From an uncultured Collinsella sp. (GTDB lineage: Bacteria > Actinomycetota > Coriobacteriia > Coriobacteriales > Coriobacteriaceae): a stretch of DNA of 21,187 nt. The notes below the pieces were generated by a model. That model saw only the letters and a program-made list of their open reading frames with translations, had not been told where the DNA came from and did no database searches. Shown in pieces: positions 1 to 7,003 of the stretch. Location of the stretch: NCBI GenBank assembly GCA_900545165.1, contig UQYA01000027.1, positions 1 to 21,187 of the forward strand, given 5' to 3'. Numbering within the stretch: the stretch's first letter is position 1; the number at the start of each line of letters is the position of its first letter. The translations under genes and the position numbers were made by a program.

Positions 1-125
1 TCCTGTTCCAGGCTTTTGACGGCGTTTGATATGTTGGACTGAGCGGTATAGAGGCGCTGAGCTGCGGCGTTAATTGAGCCGGACTCTGCCACGGCAATCA
101 GAAAACGAAGCTGCTGAAGGGTCAT
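1..125 (-). CDS. LysR-type transcriptional regulator, N-terminal fragment
   Basis: The first 41 or so codons of a LysR-family regulator run off the left edge. The visible protein begins MTLQQLRFLIAVAESGSINA and continues AAQRLYTAQSNISNAVKSLE, the winged helix-turn-helix that opens LysR proteins (family knowledge). Start: the ATG at 125 has AAAGG about 9 nt upstream. An in-frame ATG at 134 abuts that AAAGG and would lack a spaced ribosome binding site. The gene diverges from metY and shares a control region holding a LysR-type inverted repeat, so it probably controls metY as CysB/MetR/CmbR-like regulators control sulfur genes (inference). The effector domain lies outside the window, so the ligand cannot be guessed. 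Confidence 0.88.
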   Translation of the reverse strand, partial: MTLQQLRFLIAVAESGSINAAAQRLYTAQSNISNAVKSLEQ

Positions 126-144
126 CGGCGCCATCCTTTCGAGT

Positions 145-165
145 GTTATCTATATAACCGATAAC
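145..165. promoter_or_regulatory. LysR-type operator (GTTATC-N9-GATAAC)
   Basis: A perfect inverted repeat GTTATC/GATAAC with a 9-nt spacer contains ATC-N9-GAT, the classical T-N11-A LysR box. Its centre is about 66 bp upstream of the predicted metY start site, the usual position of a LysR recognition site. It also lies just upstream of the divergent regulator, so autoregulation is likely (inference). Confidence 0.72.
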
Positions 166-185
166 AGGTTAGCGCTTTTAAGTGA

Positions 186-214
186 TTGACCGAGGGAAAC
201 AATGCTCGTACTAT
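186..214 (+). promoter_or_regulatory. metY promoter
   Basis: TTGACC (186-191), a 17-nt spacer and TACTAT (209-214) make a good housekeeping-type promoter. The predicted start near 221 leaves a leader of about 175 nt before metY. Confidence 0.7.
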
Positions 215-221
215 TCAAAAC

Positions 222-343
222 ACACAAAGGCGGTAGGTAATTAAGCCAACCACGGAACCGGGATGCGAAAGGAGGCCCGCATATGAATTGCTTACCAAGA
301 CGAATTCCGGGCTCCTGCTTGCGCCCGTCGGCGTGATCAGGAG
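222..343 (+). promoter_or_regulatory. Structured metY leader, candidate riboswitch of unrecognised class
   Basis: The leader begins about 10 nt after the predicted start site. An 11-bp stem (two G-U pairs) joins GGTAGGTAATT (232-242) to AATTGCTTACC (286-296). It encloses a hairpin ATGCG (263-267)/CGCAT (278-282) whose loop contains AGGAGGCC. That loop can form a pseudoknot with GGGCTCCT (309-316). The same CTCCTG (312-317) can instead pair with CAGGAG (338-343) in a hairpin closed by CGCC/GGCG. The two pairings exclude each other, as expected for a switch. No U-run follows, so control would be translational or through another mechanism. I do not see SAM-I, SAM-IV, SAH, T-box or cobalamin consensus motifs. 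Pairings were found by eye. Confidence 0.42.
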
Positions 344-397
344 ACAGCGACTTACTTCTCTTACGCTTATTACTTTTGTTCGATCAAGGAGATCATC

Positions 398-1708
398 ATG
401 AGCCAGTTCATCAACAACCCCGAGCACACTTTTGGTTTCGATACCCTGCAGCTGCACGTTGGCCAGGAGAGCGCCGATCCCGCATCCGACTCCCGCGCCG
501 TGCCTATCTACCAGACCACGAGCTATGTGTTCCGCAACTCCCAGCACGCCGCCGACCGCTTTGGTCTTGCCGACGCCGGTAACATCTACGGCCGTCTGAC
601 CAACTCCACCCAGGGCGTCTTCGAGGATCGCATCGCCGCGCTCGAGGGTGGCGTTGCTGGCCTCGCCGTCGCCTCTGGTGCCGCCGCCATCACCTATACC
701 CTGCAGGCGCTCGCTCAGGCCGGCGACCATGTGGTTGCCCAGAAGACCATCTACGGCGGTTCCTACAACCTGCTGGAGCACACGCTCTCCCAGTTTGGCG
801 TCGAGACCACCTTCGTCGATGCCCACAACCTGGACGAGGTCGAGGGCGCCATCAAGGACAACACCACGGTCATCTACCTCGAGACGCTCGGCAACCCCAA
901 CTCCGACATCCCCAACATCGACGCCATCTCCGAGATCGCCAAGAAGCACGGTTTACCGGTTGTCGTCGACAACACCTTCGGCACCCCGTATCTGTTCCGC
1001 CCGCTGGAGCACGGCGCCAACATCGTTGTTCACTCCGCAACTAAGTTCATTGGCGGCCACGGCACCTCGCTGGGCGGCGTGATTGTCGATGGCGGCAACT
1101 TTGACTGGAAGGCGAGCGGCAAGTATGCGCAGATCGCCGAGCCCAACCCCTCCTACCATGGCGTCTCGTTTGCCGAGGCTGCCGGTCCCGCCGCCTTCGC
1201 GACCTATGTCCGCGCTATCTTGCTGCGTGACGAGGGCGCCTGCATCAGCCCGTTCAACGCCTGGGTCCTGCTCCAGGGCACCGAGACTCTGTCGCTGCGC
1301 GTTGACCGTCATGTCGAGAACACCAAGAAGGTCGTTGAGTTCCTGGTTGGTGACAGCCACGTTGCCAAGGTGAACCACCCGAGCCTGTCTGAGCACCCCG
1401 ATCACGAGCTCTATCAGAAGTACTTCCCCAACGGTGGTGCCTCGATCTTTACCTTTGAGATTAAGGGTGGCCAGGAGGCAGCTTGGAAGTTCATCGATCA
1501 TCTGCAGGTCTTCTCGCTGCTCGCCAACGTGGCCGACGTCAAGTCGCTCGTCGTGCACCCGGCTACCACCACGCACTCCCAGCTCTCTGCCGAGGAGCTC
1601 GCCGAGCAGAACATCACGCCCTCCACGATCCGTCTTTCCATCGGTACCGAGAACGCCGAGGATATCATTTGGGATCTGAAGCAGGCCTTCGCCGCGCTGG
1701 ACGAGTAA
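398..1708 (+). CDS. metY: O-acetylhomoserine aminocarboxypropyltransferase (homocysteine synthase)
   Basis: A cytoplasmic PLP enzyme of the Cys/Met metabolism family that makes homocysteine from O-acetylhomoserine and sulfide; some relatives use methanethiol (family knowledge). The 436-aa length matches MetY, which is longer than MetB/MetC-type enzymes. Visible features are the N-terminal TLQLHVGQE and PIYQTTSYVF, the substrate/PLP region YGRLTNSTQ (64-72), LETLGNPNSD (161-170), DNTFGTPYL (191-199) and the PLP lysine K216 in VVHSATKFIGGHGT. The start is fixed by AAGGAG about 7 nt before the ATG. The gene is monocistronic: its own promoter and leader lie upstream and a strong terminator follows. 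The divergent LysR regulator fits sulfur-responsive control. MetY versus the O-acetylserine or O-succinyl variants cannot be settled by eye, but length and N-terminus favour MetY. Confidence 0.93.
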   Translation: MSQFINNPEHTFGFDTLQLHVGQESADPASDSRAVPIYQTTSYVFRNSQHAADRFGLADAGNIYGRLTNSTQGVFEDRIAALEGGVAGLAVASGAAAITYTLQALAQAGDHVVAQKTIYGGSYNLLEHTLSQFGVETTFVDAHNLDEVEGAIKDNTTVIYLETLGNPNSDIPNIDAISEIAKKHGLPVVVDNTFGTPYLFRPLEHGANIVVHSATKFIGGHGTSLGGVIVDGGNFDWKASGKYAQIAEPNPSYHGVSFAEAAGPAAFATYVRAILLRDEGACISPFNAWVLLQGTETLSLRVDRHVENTKKVVEFLVGDSHVAKVNHPSLSEHPDHELYQKYFPNGGASIFTFEIKGGQEAAWKFIDHLQVFSLLANVADVKSLVVHPATTTHSQLSAEELAEQNITPSTIRLSIGTENAEDIIWDLKQAFAALDE

Positions 1709-1772
1709 GGCGACTTGTGCAAGGACCCCTTGCGACTCGATAGGTATAACTGCATAAAATGCCTGCTCAAGG

Positions 1773-1809
1773 CGCCTGTGCGAACAATGGTTGCACAGGC
1801 GTCTTTTTT
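1773..1809 (+). terminator. Intrinsic terminator of metY
   Basis: A perfect 9-bp stem CGCCTGTGC/GCACAGGCG (1773-1781 and 1793-1801) has an 11-nt loop and is followed by TCTTTTTT. The 211 bp from here to the next gene hold no ORF I can support. They do contain a 7-bp inverted repeat GTTTTAC/GTAAAAC (1891-1897 and 1920-1926) of unknown meaning. Confidence 0.88.
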
Positions 1810-2020
1810 GCATAGAGAGGGCGCAAAAACAGGGTTTTTGACACGCTTTATGCATTCGAGTTGTGGAAAACTCCTGTTGAGAGGATGTGAGTTTTACGCA
1901 ATTGACGTGCGCCTTTTGAGTAAAACCGCAGGTCGCGATTTGCTCGGGGTACTATGCAGCGCGATCGAATCACACGCAGCTCAAACGCAGCAAAAACGCA
2001 CTACGGAGGTTTCCAGCTAC

Positions 2021-2797
2021 ATGAGGATCGATTCACGAAAACCGAAAGCCGCCGCCCTTTCCGCCGCTCTGACCGTGGCACTTTTGGCGGGCGCCGGTGC
2101 AACTGATGCCCACGCGGCAACACTATCCGACACGGTCGGATCCACGCCGTCCGAGTCGACGCTGGTGCAGCCCGTCGACTATCGCAGCGACGGCTTTGGC
2201 TCCATGCAGGAGTGGAACGCCTCGATGGAGGCCAAGCGCGATTCCCTTGAGATGCGTGCTCAGATCATCATGAACATGTACGGTGACTATGCCACCGATG
2301 ACGAGCGCGCTGTACTGCAGGGTTGTATCGACGGTGCGGGCAGTCTTTTGACGATGGAGGAGGTCGACGCGAAGTCGACCGAGCTCGATGAGCTGCGCAC
2401 TGCACTTGAGGATGCCAAGCGCGAAGCGCTCGAGGTTGCTGCCGCCGAGGCGGAGGCTGCCGAGGCCGCCCAGGCTTCGTACTACAACGCCGGTTACACT
2501 CCGTCCTACGCGTCTGCCGCGTCCTACGCGAACGGATCGGGCCTGACGCGCTCTGCGGGTGTCAATAACTACAACGGTCGCCGCGAGACCTATTACAGCA
2601 GCAATGTGCTTTATCACTATCGCACGGGCGAATGGACTCAGGATTCTGAGGGCTTCTGGCGCGATTCCGACGGCTATTACGTTGTTGCCGCGGGCGATAT
2701 GGCCCAGGGCTCGACCTTTACGGGCTCCAAGGGTGATTGCAAGGTCTATGACTCCGGCTGCGCTGCCGGAACCACCGATTACTACACCGGTTGGTAA
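2021..2797 (+). CDS. Secreted coiled-coil protein with possible 3D/DPBB-like C-terminus
   Basis: A 258-aa exported protein of unknown function. The start is the ATG at 2021, 10 nt after GGAGGT; an in-frame longer form lacks a ribosome binding site and would bury the signal peptide. Residues 1-32 form a Sec signal peptide: basic RKPK, a hydrophobic Ala/Leu core, and a cleavage site near AHA. Residues 60-152 are rich in E/A/K/L and likely form a helical coiled coil ending in an AAEAEAAEAA tract. Residues 153-185 form a Tyr/Ser/Ala linker. The C-terminal 70 residues are aromatic and contain DSDGYYVVAAGDM and GDCKVYDSGCAAGTTDYY, with cysteines 240 and 247 that could form a disulfide. The spacing recalls the 3D/DPBB fold of cell-wall proteins, but that is inference and no catalytic set is proven. 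It is probably involved in cell wall or surface structure. Confidence 0.75.
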   Translation: MRIDSRKPKAAALSAALTVALLAGAGATDAHAATLSDTVGSTPSESTLVQPVDYRSDGFGSMQEWNASMEAKRDSLEMRAQIIMNMYGDYATDDERAVLQGCIDGAGSLLTMEEVDAKSTELDELRTALEDAKREALEVAAAEAEAAEAAQASYYNAGYTPSYASAASYANGSGLTRSAGVNNYNGRRETYYSSNVLYHYRTGEWTQDSEGFWRDSDGYYVVAAGDMAQGSTFTGSKGDCKVYDSGCAAGTTDYYTGW

Positions 2798-2983
2798 TTT
2801 TTCTGCATCACGGATATTTGGCGGACGGGCGTCTTTACCGAGCTTTAGGGCAACGTAAGGACGTCCGTTCTATGTATGCGTTTGAGTTAACAGAGCCCTT
2901 ACCGTGGCGGTACGCTGGGCGTATGGATGCGGGGCACACTGGTTCTTGAGAAATAAGGTCTTTCTCTTGGAGGAAGTGGTCTT

Positions 2984-3190
2984 GTGAATGCTCGAGATAT
3001 TGCCGTTGCCGCCGTCGCGTTGATGCTTGGCTGCCTTGGTCCCACGGCCGCGCTCGTCGCGGGCATGCAGGGGACATGCGGGGCTGCTCCTATCGTGGTC
3101 GGCGCGCTGATCGCGGCCACGCTGCTGGGAAGCGCAGGCGTGGTTCTTTGCCGCGACGATGAGGACGAGGTGCCGGGGTCGCAACGCTAA
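2984..3190 (+). CDS. Small two-helix membrane protein, unknown function
   Basis: A 68-aa protein with GTG start, preceded by GGAGG at about 10 nt. Residues 6-28 and 36-56 are hydrophobic Ala/Val/Leu/Gly segments likely to span the membrane, with a short Gly/Cys turn between them. The tail is acidic (RDDEDEV). I recognise no family. A possible promoter TTAACA-N18-TACGCT lies at 2887-2916 and a strong terminator follows, so the gene appears to be its own transcription unit. The upstream gap (2798-2983) also holds a long-loop inverted repeat ACGGGCGTC/GACGTCCGT (2825-2833, 2860-2868). Confidence 0.6.
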   Translation: MNARDIAVAAVALMLGCLGPTAALVAGMQGTCGAAPIVVGALIAATLLGSAGVVLCRDDEDEVPGSQR

Positions 3191-3231
3191 CTGTTGTGAG
3201 ATCGGCCGCCGGTCATAGACGAAGATGAAGG

Positions 3232-3266
3232 CCGCCGCAGGGGAAAGGTTCCCTTGCGGCGGTTTT
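3232..3266 (+). terminator. Intrinsic terminator after the small membrane gene
   Basis: A 14-bp stem (one G-U pair) pairs CCGCCGCAGGGGAA (3232-3245) with TTCCCTTGCGGCGG (3249-3262), followed by TTTT. It stands between the plus-strand gene and the end of the convergent ketopantoate reductase gene. Confidence 0.85.
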
Positions 3267-3299
3267 GCTGTTAAGGCTGTTGAATGCGGCGCGTCGGCG

Positions 3300-4214
3300 C
3301 TACCAGCTTTTCTCGATATCGCGGATGCGCCGATAGAGCCACTCGTTTTGCGGTGCCTGGATATCGTGTTTGGCTGCGAGGCGGCAGATGGTGCCCGCGA
3401 ACTCATCAACCTCGGTTTTGCGCCTTGCGATGCGGTCTTGAGCCATCGAGGGCATACCGGCGGGGTCGATTCCCTCGATGAGGTGCACCATTTGCGTCAG
3501 GTCTGCCTCGGTCAGTTCAACGCCCTCGGCGTTGGCGACCGCAAGCGTTTCGCGCATGGCGGAAACAAAGCAGCGACGCTGCTCGGAGCCCGGCTCCGTG
3601 GCGCTTCCGTAGGTCCCGCCGTAGGCCATGCAGGTCTGGTTGATGCCGTCGTTGAGCATGAGTTTGGCCCACATGCGGTGGGCGATGTCGTCCTCGACGG
3701 TATGGGCGATGCCGCAGCGCGTATAGAGCTCGTCGATTGCGGTGATGGTTGCGGGGTTCGTGCCGGCCGCCGCGCCAAAGCGGATTTCGCCCGCATTGGT
3801 AAAGGTGAGCGCGCCGTTGAGAAACACGGCGTCCATGCCCTGGCAGATACCAAGAACGGTATGCTCCCAGCCAAAGCGTTCGGCAATCTTTTGCTCGCTC
3901 GTAATGCCGTTGCACAGCGAGGCGATGAGCGTGTTGGGTCCCACGACGCGCTCCATAGTCTTGAGTGCTTGGTCGAGACCGGTGGTCTTGACTGTCAGGA
4001 TGACCAGATCGGCGGGCGCTGCCTCGCTGGCACGGACGGACGTGAGATCGCAAGGCTTTCCGTTGACGGTGAGCGCATCGCCCGCGTGACGCTCAAAACG
4101 GGCGTCATCCATAACGTATTCGACGGCGTCATTGCCGAGGGCCTTGGCAATCATGCTGCCGTAGAGCAGGCCGACGCCGCCCTTGCCGATAAAGGTGACC
4201 TTGTTGATCTGCAT
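3300..4214 (-). CDS. panE: 2-dehydropantoate 2-reductase (ketopantoate reductase family)
   Basis: A 304-aa ApbA/PanE-family enzyme. Family members reduce ketopantoate to pantoate with NADPH in pantothenate/CoA synthesis (family knowledge). The Rossmann motif GKGGVG lies at residues 10-15. N102 in SLCNGITSEQ, K184 and N188 in MWAKLMLND, and the C-terminal RKTEVDEFAGTI (265-276) with E268 match the catalytic and substrate-binding pattern. Length is typical. Start: the ATG at 4214 lies 9 nt after GGGGAG; a nearby ATG at 4223 abuts that motif. A terminator-like hairpin sits just upstream in the leader. The gene stands alone, with no panB/panC next to it, so a related 2-ketoacid substrate is possible. 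Confidence 0.85.
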   Translation of the reverse strand: MQINKVTFIGKGGVGLLYGSMIAKALGNDAVEYVMDDARFERHAGDALTVNGKPCDLTSVRASEAAPADLVILTVKTTGLDQALKTMERVVGPNTLIASLCNGITSEQKIAERFGWEHTVLGICQGMDAVFLNGALTFTNAGEIRFGAAAGTNPATITAIDELYTRCGIAHTVEDDIAHRMWAKLMLNDGINQTCMAYGGTYGSATEPGSEQRRCFVSAMRETLAVANAEGVELTEADLTQMVHLIEGIDPAGMPSMAQDRIARRKTEVDEFAGTICRLAAKHDIQAPQNEWLYRRIRDIEKSW

Positions 4215-4231
4215 GTGAATCATCTCCCCAT

Positions 4232-4258
4232 ATAAAAGGCGCCCGCGTAAGGGGCGCC
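4232..4258 (-). terminator. Terminator-like hairpin in the panE leader (possible attenuator)
   Basis: Read on the minus strand, GGCGCCC-loop-GGGCGCC (4252-4258 and 4238-4244) is followed by TTTTATA and then by the panE ribosome binding site. No minus-strand gene lies upstream for it to terminate. A further upstream GGCGC (around 4290) could pair with the same arm as an antiterminator. Attenuation is inference. Confidence 0.5.
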
Positions 4259-4373
4259 TGATGGATTGTAAGCCGCCGGAGCGCCTTGCATATGCGGGAT
4301 GGCGGATATATAGAAGAACAGATGCGTTGGACTTATTCCGCGGGGCAGACCGCAAAGACACGCGCGGGGTCAT

Positions 4374-4399
4374 GCCCGGCCCCTTTCATCGGGCTTTTT
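4374..4399 (+). terminator. Weak terminator-like hairpin upstream of the aldo/keto reductase
   Basis: GCCCG (4374-4378) and CGGGC (4390-4394) form a 5-bp stem followed by TTTTT. It lies in the divergent gap between panE and the aldo/keto reductase, about 140 nt before the latter's start. It could be a leader element or chance. No other feature is evident in 4260-4536. Confidence 0.3.
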
Positions 4400-4536
4400 G
4401 CTGATGTTAAAGCGGTTCCGTGACAGCTCGATTTCTACTGCGTTACGATACGTTCTCGATTGCGATTCCACGATGTTTCGGCTGCGTGACCATTGTGTTT
4501 CGCCTTGCCGGGGCGCTGATGGCGAAGGGAGGGGCC

Positions 4537-6837
4537 GTGCAATACCGTGTTGACCCCAAAAGTGGTAACCGAATATCCGCTCTGGGTCTGGGCTGCATGA
4601 GGTTTCCCGGTGCGCCGGGACACCCCGATGCGAAGACGGCCGATGCCATCATCTCCCGTGCGGTGGAGCAGGGGATTAATTATCTGGACACGGCCTATCT
4701 CTATCCCGGCAACGAGGCTTGCGTGGGCGCTTCGCTTGAACGCCTGGGCTTGCGCGACCAGGTTTTGCTCGCAACCAAGCTGCCGCATGCTTCGTGCAAA
4801 TGCGCGGAGGATTTCGATCGGTTTTTCGACGAGCAGCTGCGCCGCCTGCAGACCGACCATATCGACTATTACCTCATGCACAACATTACCTCGCCCGCCC
4901 AGTGGGAACGTGTGGTGGCGTTGGGCATCGAGGACTGGATCGCGCGTCAAAAGGCGGCGGGGCGTATTCGCCAGATTGGTTTTTCGTACCACGGCAGCGC
5001 AGCGGACTTCCTGACGATGCTCGATGCATATGAGTGGGACTTTTGCCAGATCCAGTACAATTACGCTGGAGAGCGATATCAGGCGGGAACAGCGGGGCTC
5101 ATGGCCGCCGCCGAGCGAGGCCTCGCGGTGTTTGTGATGGAGCCGCTGCTGGGCGGGCGTTTAGCGGGCAAGCTGCCGCCACGGGCCCGCGCTGTGCTCG
5201 ATAGTGCCCGTGACCCGCATTTGCGCACTCCTGCCGCCTGGGGTCTTTCGTGGGTGTGGAATCATCCCCAGGTGACCATGTTGCTTTCTGGTATGACCGA
5301 TACCGCGCAGGTGGATGAGAACTCGTCACTGGCAGACCTCGCGTTGCCGAATTCGATGACCGCCAACCAGCTCGACACGATCGCGCACGTGCTGGATGAG
5401 TTTGAAAAATCGAATCGCGTGCCCTGCACGGGATGCGGCTACTGCATGCCATGTCCCAAGGGTATCAACATTCCCGGCTGCTTTGCCGCCTACAACGCGA
5501 GCTATGCGCACAGCTGGTTTACGGGGCTGTCGCAATACTTTACGGCGAGTGCGGTGCGCACAAGCGAGGCCAAGCTGGCGAGCAATTGCGTCAAGTGCGG
5601 CAAATGCGCGCGCCACTGCCCGCAGCATATCGATATCCCCGAGCGTCTCGATGACGTGCGCCGGCGCTTCCAGCCGGGCCCCGTAACGGCCATGCTTAAA
5701 GTCTTCGGCAAAACACGCTCCTCATGCCCCTTTTATAACTTGCGGTGGAATAGTTCCTGTTTGCGGCAGAATAGGGGCCAAACAGGAACTATTTCACCGC
5801 AACTGAAGGGGGCTGTCGTGGGTCATCGGGATTCATGTGATGATTTGCGTGAGGTTTGTTGGGGCGTTTTGGGCGCTGGACACATTTCGCATCGATTTGC
5901 ATCGTCGCTCAAGGAGGTGGACGGGGCACGGCTTGTGGCTGCTGCCGGCCGCACTCCTTCGCATGTTGAGGAGTTTTGCAGGGCGTTTTCGATTGATGCC
6001 GCGCACAGTTATGCCACGGCTGACGATAGCGGCGATGTGGCTTATGATGCGCTGATTGCCGACCCCGATGTCGACGCAATCTACTTGGCTCTTCCGCATG
6101 GCATGCATACGCGTTGGGCCTGTCGCGCGCTGCGCGCCGGAAAGGCCGTGCTGTGCGAAAAGCCGGCCGTTTTGAGTGAGGAAGAGGCTCTCTCGATTGC
6201 CTCCACCTCTCGCGAGCGCGGCGTGCTGTTTATGGAGGCGATGAAGAATCGGTTTTGCCCGATGCACGCTCGCGTGAAAGACTTGCTTGCGTCGGGTGAG
6301 CTTGGCCGTATTGTTTCGATTGAAAGCGTACAAAAGCACGATTACGGCGAGTCTCCTTCGGGCTATCTGCTTGATCCGTTGCAGGGCGGCTGTCTATATG
6401 ACATGGGCTGCTATGCGGTTGGTTGGTTTGAGGATTTGCTCGCGGGCGCGTGCGAGGTTTCGTCCCGTGAAGTTCGCTGGCGTGACGTATCGGGCGGCCG
6501 CGTCGATTGGGCCGACGAGATCCATATGAGCGTCGGCGGTATACCCATTCATATGGCGTGCGACGGCAAAGCAACATATGAAAGCCGCTTAACGATTGCC
6601 TGTGAGCGGGGCTCGTTGGAAATCGAGCGTCTCCATCGCCCCGAGCGCGCTCATGTGAAGTATTCCGACGGTCGAACGCTAGAAATAAATGCCCCGTTTG
6701 AGATCGATGATTTCTACGGCGAAATCCAGCATGCGACGCAGCTCATTCAGGCGGGGAAACTCGAGAGTCCCGTCATGCCCCTTGCCGCCACGCAGCGCTG
6801 CGCGCACATCATCGATGCAATCCGTCTAGCCCTCTAG
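4537..6837 (+). CDS. Aldo/keto reductase with 4Fe-4S motifs, fused in frame to a Gfo/Idh/MocA oxidoreductase
   Basis: One open frame of 766 codons encodes two enzymes. Residues 1-280 are an aldo/keto reductase: GLGCMRFP (17-24), D51 and Y56 in LDTAYLYPGNE, K81, and H115 in YYLMHN form the tetrad. Residues 297-306 (CxxCxxCxxCP) and 351-361 (CVKCGKCARHC) are ferredoxin-type clusters, as in the iron-sulfur AKR subgroup. Residues 441-766 are Gfo/Idh/MocA: WGVLGAGHIS (442-451), CEKP (540-543) and GCLYDMGCY (618-626). Residues 397-426 are encoded by a palindromic repeat, so the linker is not a conserved domain. The chosen GTG follows AAGGGAGGGG and gives an N-terminus typical of the family; the open frame extends further upstream but without homology. 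Substrates are unknown. The frame may be a true fusion, a stop lost when the repeat arrived, or two genes with an internal restart at 5818. Confidence 0.78.
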   Translation: MQYRVDPKSGNRISALGLGCMRFPGAPGHPDAKTADAIISRAVEQGINYLDTAYLYPGNEACVGASLERLGLRDQVLLATKLPHASCKCAEDFDRFFDEQLRRLQTDHIDYYLMHNITSPAQWERVVALGIEDWIARQKAAGRIRQIGFSYHGSAADFLTMLDAYEWDFCQIQYNYAGERYQAGTAGLMAAAERGLAVFVMEPLLGGRLAGKLPPRARAVLDSARDPHLRTPAAWGLSWVWNHPQVTMLLSGMTDTAQVDENSSLADLALPNSMTANQLDTIAHVLDEFEKSNRVPCTGCGYCMPCPKGINIPGCFAAYNASYAHSWFTGLSQYFTASAVRTSEAKLASNCVKCGKCARHCPQHIDIPERLDDVRRRFQPGPVTAMLKVFGKTRSSCPFYNLRWNSSCLRQNRGQTGTISPQLKGAVVGHRDSCDDLREVCWGVLGAGHISHRFASSLKEVDGARLVAAAGRTPSHVEEFCRAFSIDAAHSYATADDSGDVAYDALIADPDVDAIYLALPHGMHTRWACRALRAGKAVLCEKPAVLSEEEALSIASTSRERGVLFMEAMKNRFCPMHARVKDLLASGELGRIVSIESVQKHDYGESPSGYLLDPLQGGCLYDMGCYAVGWFEDLLAGACEVSSREVRWRDVSGGRVDWADEIHMSVGGIPIHMACDGKATYESRLTIACERGSLEIERLHRPERAHVKYSDGRTLEINAPFEIDDFYGEIQHATQLIQAGKLESPVMPLAATQRCAHIIDAIRLAL
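5725..5805. repeat. Dispersed palindromic repeat, family A copy 1
   Basis: It opens with TGCCCCTTTTATAAC (5725-5739). Two 24-nt arms follow: TTGCGGTGGAATA plus GTTCCTGTTTG (5740-5763), and CAAACAGGAAC plus TATTTCACCGCAA (5779-5802). They match at 23 of 24 positions, the exception being a G-U pair. The 15-nt loop contains GCG and AATAGGGG, and the element ends CTGA. It is read in frame, without a stop, between the two enzyme halves. A second copy lies 1,181 bp downstream in the same orientation. Confidence 0.85.
5818..6837 (+). other. Possible independent Gfo/Idh/MocA reading frame (internal GTG start)
   Basis: AAGGGGG (5806-5812) stands 5 nt before an in-frame GTG at 5818. Initiation there would give a 339-aa protein starting MGHRDSCDDLREVCWGVLGA, the normal size for this NAD(P)-dependent oxidoreductase family. 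The other copy of the repeat is likewise followed at once by a ribosome binding site and a gene. The module could therefore be translated separately whether or not it is also made as part of the fusion. Confidence 0.55.
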
Positions 6838-6905
6838 GACTTGGCGCTGACGCGTAGGGGATCATGACGCCGGCGCCCGTGGTGCCTGGCGGCCCACATC
6901 TCTGA

Positions 6906-6986
6906 TGCCCCTTTTATAACTTGCGGTGGAATACAGTCTGTTTGCGCCAAAATAGGGCACCAATAGACCGTATTTCACCGCAACTG
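6906..6986. repeat. Dispersed palindromic repeat, family A copy 2
   Basis: It shares TGCCCCTTTTATAAC, outer arms TTGCGGTGGAATA (6921-6933) and TATTTCACCGCAA (6971-6983), the loop core GCG-N-AATAGGG and the trailing CTGA with copy 1. The inner arms differ, CAGTCTGTTTG (6934-6944) against CCAATAGACCG (6960-6970). Three of the changed positions are compensated on the other arm, which supports a selected or recently maintained hairpin. The element ends 4-6 nt before the nfo ribosome binding site. Confidence 0.85.
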
Positions 6987-7003
6987 ATGAGGGGGAGTTG
7001 GAG

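Noticed and set aside
222..343. SAM-I, SAM-IV, SAH, cobalamin or T-box identity for the metY leader
   Set aside because: Key consensus blocks such as GGCAACC, the SAH core, the B12 box or the T-box GGTGGNACCGCG were looked for and not found.
215..949. Long minus-strand open frame across the metY leader and gene
   Set aside because: Val/Gly/Asp-rich translation is the mirror of a high-GC coding strand; metY is certain on the plus strand.
953..1855. 300-codon minus-strand frame opposite metY
   Set aside because: Antisense shadow with no domain or proper ribosome binding site.
3225..4235. 336-codon plus-strand frame opposite panE
   Set aside because: Reverse shadow of the ketopantoate reductase, whose motifs are intact on the minus strand.
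4420..4536. Upstream extension of the aldo/keto reductase to the GTG at 4420 or the ATG at 4519
   Set aside because: No family similarity in these residues and no good ribosome binding site, unlike the GTG at 4537.
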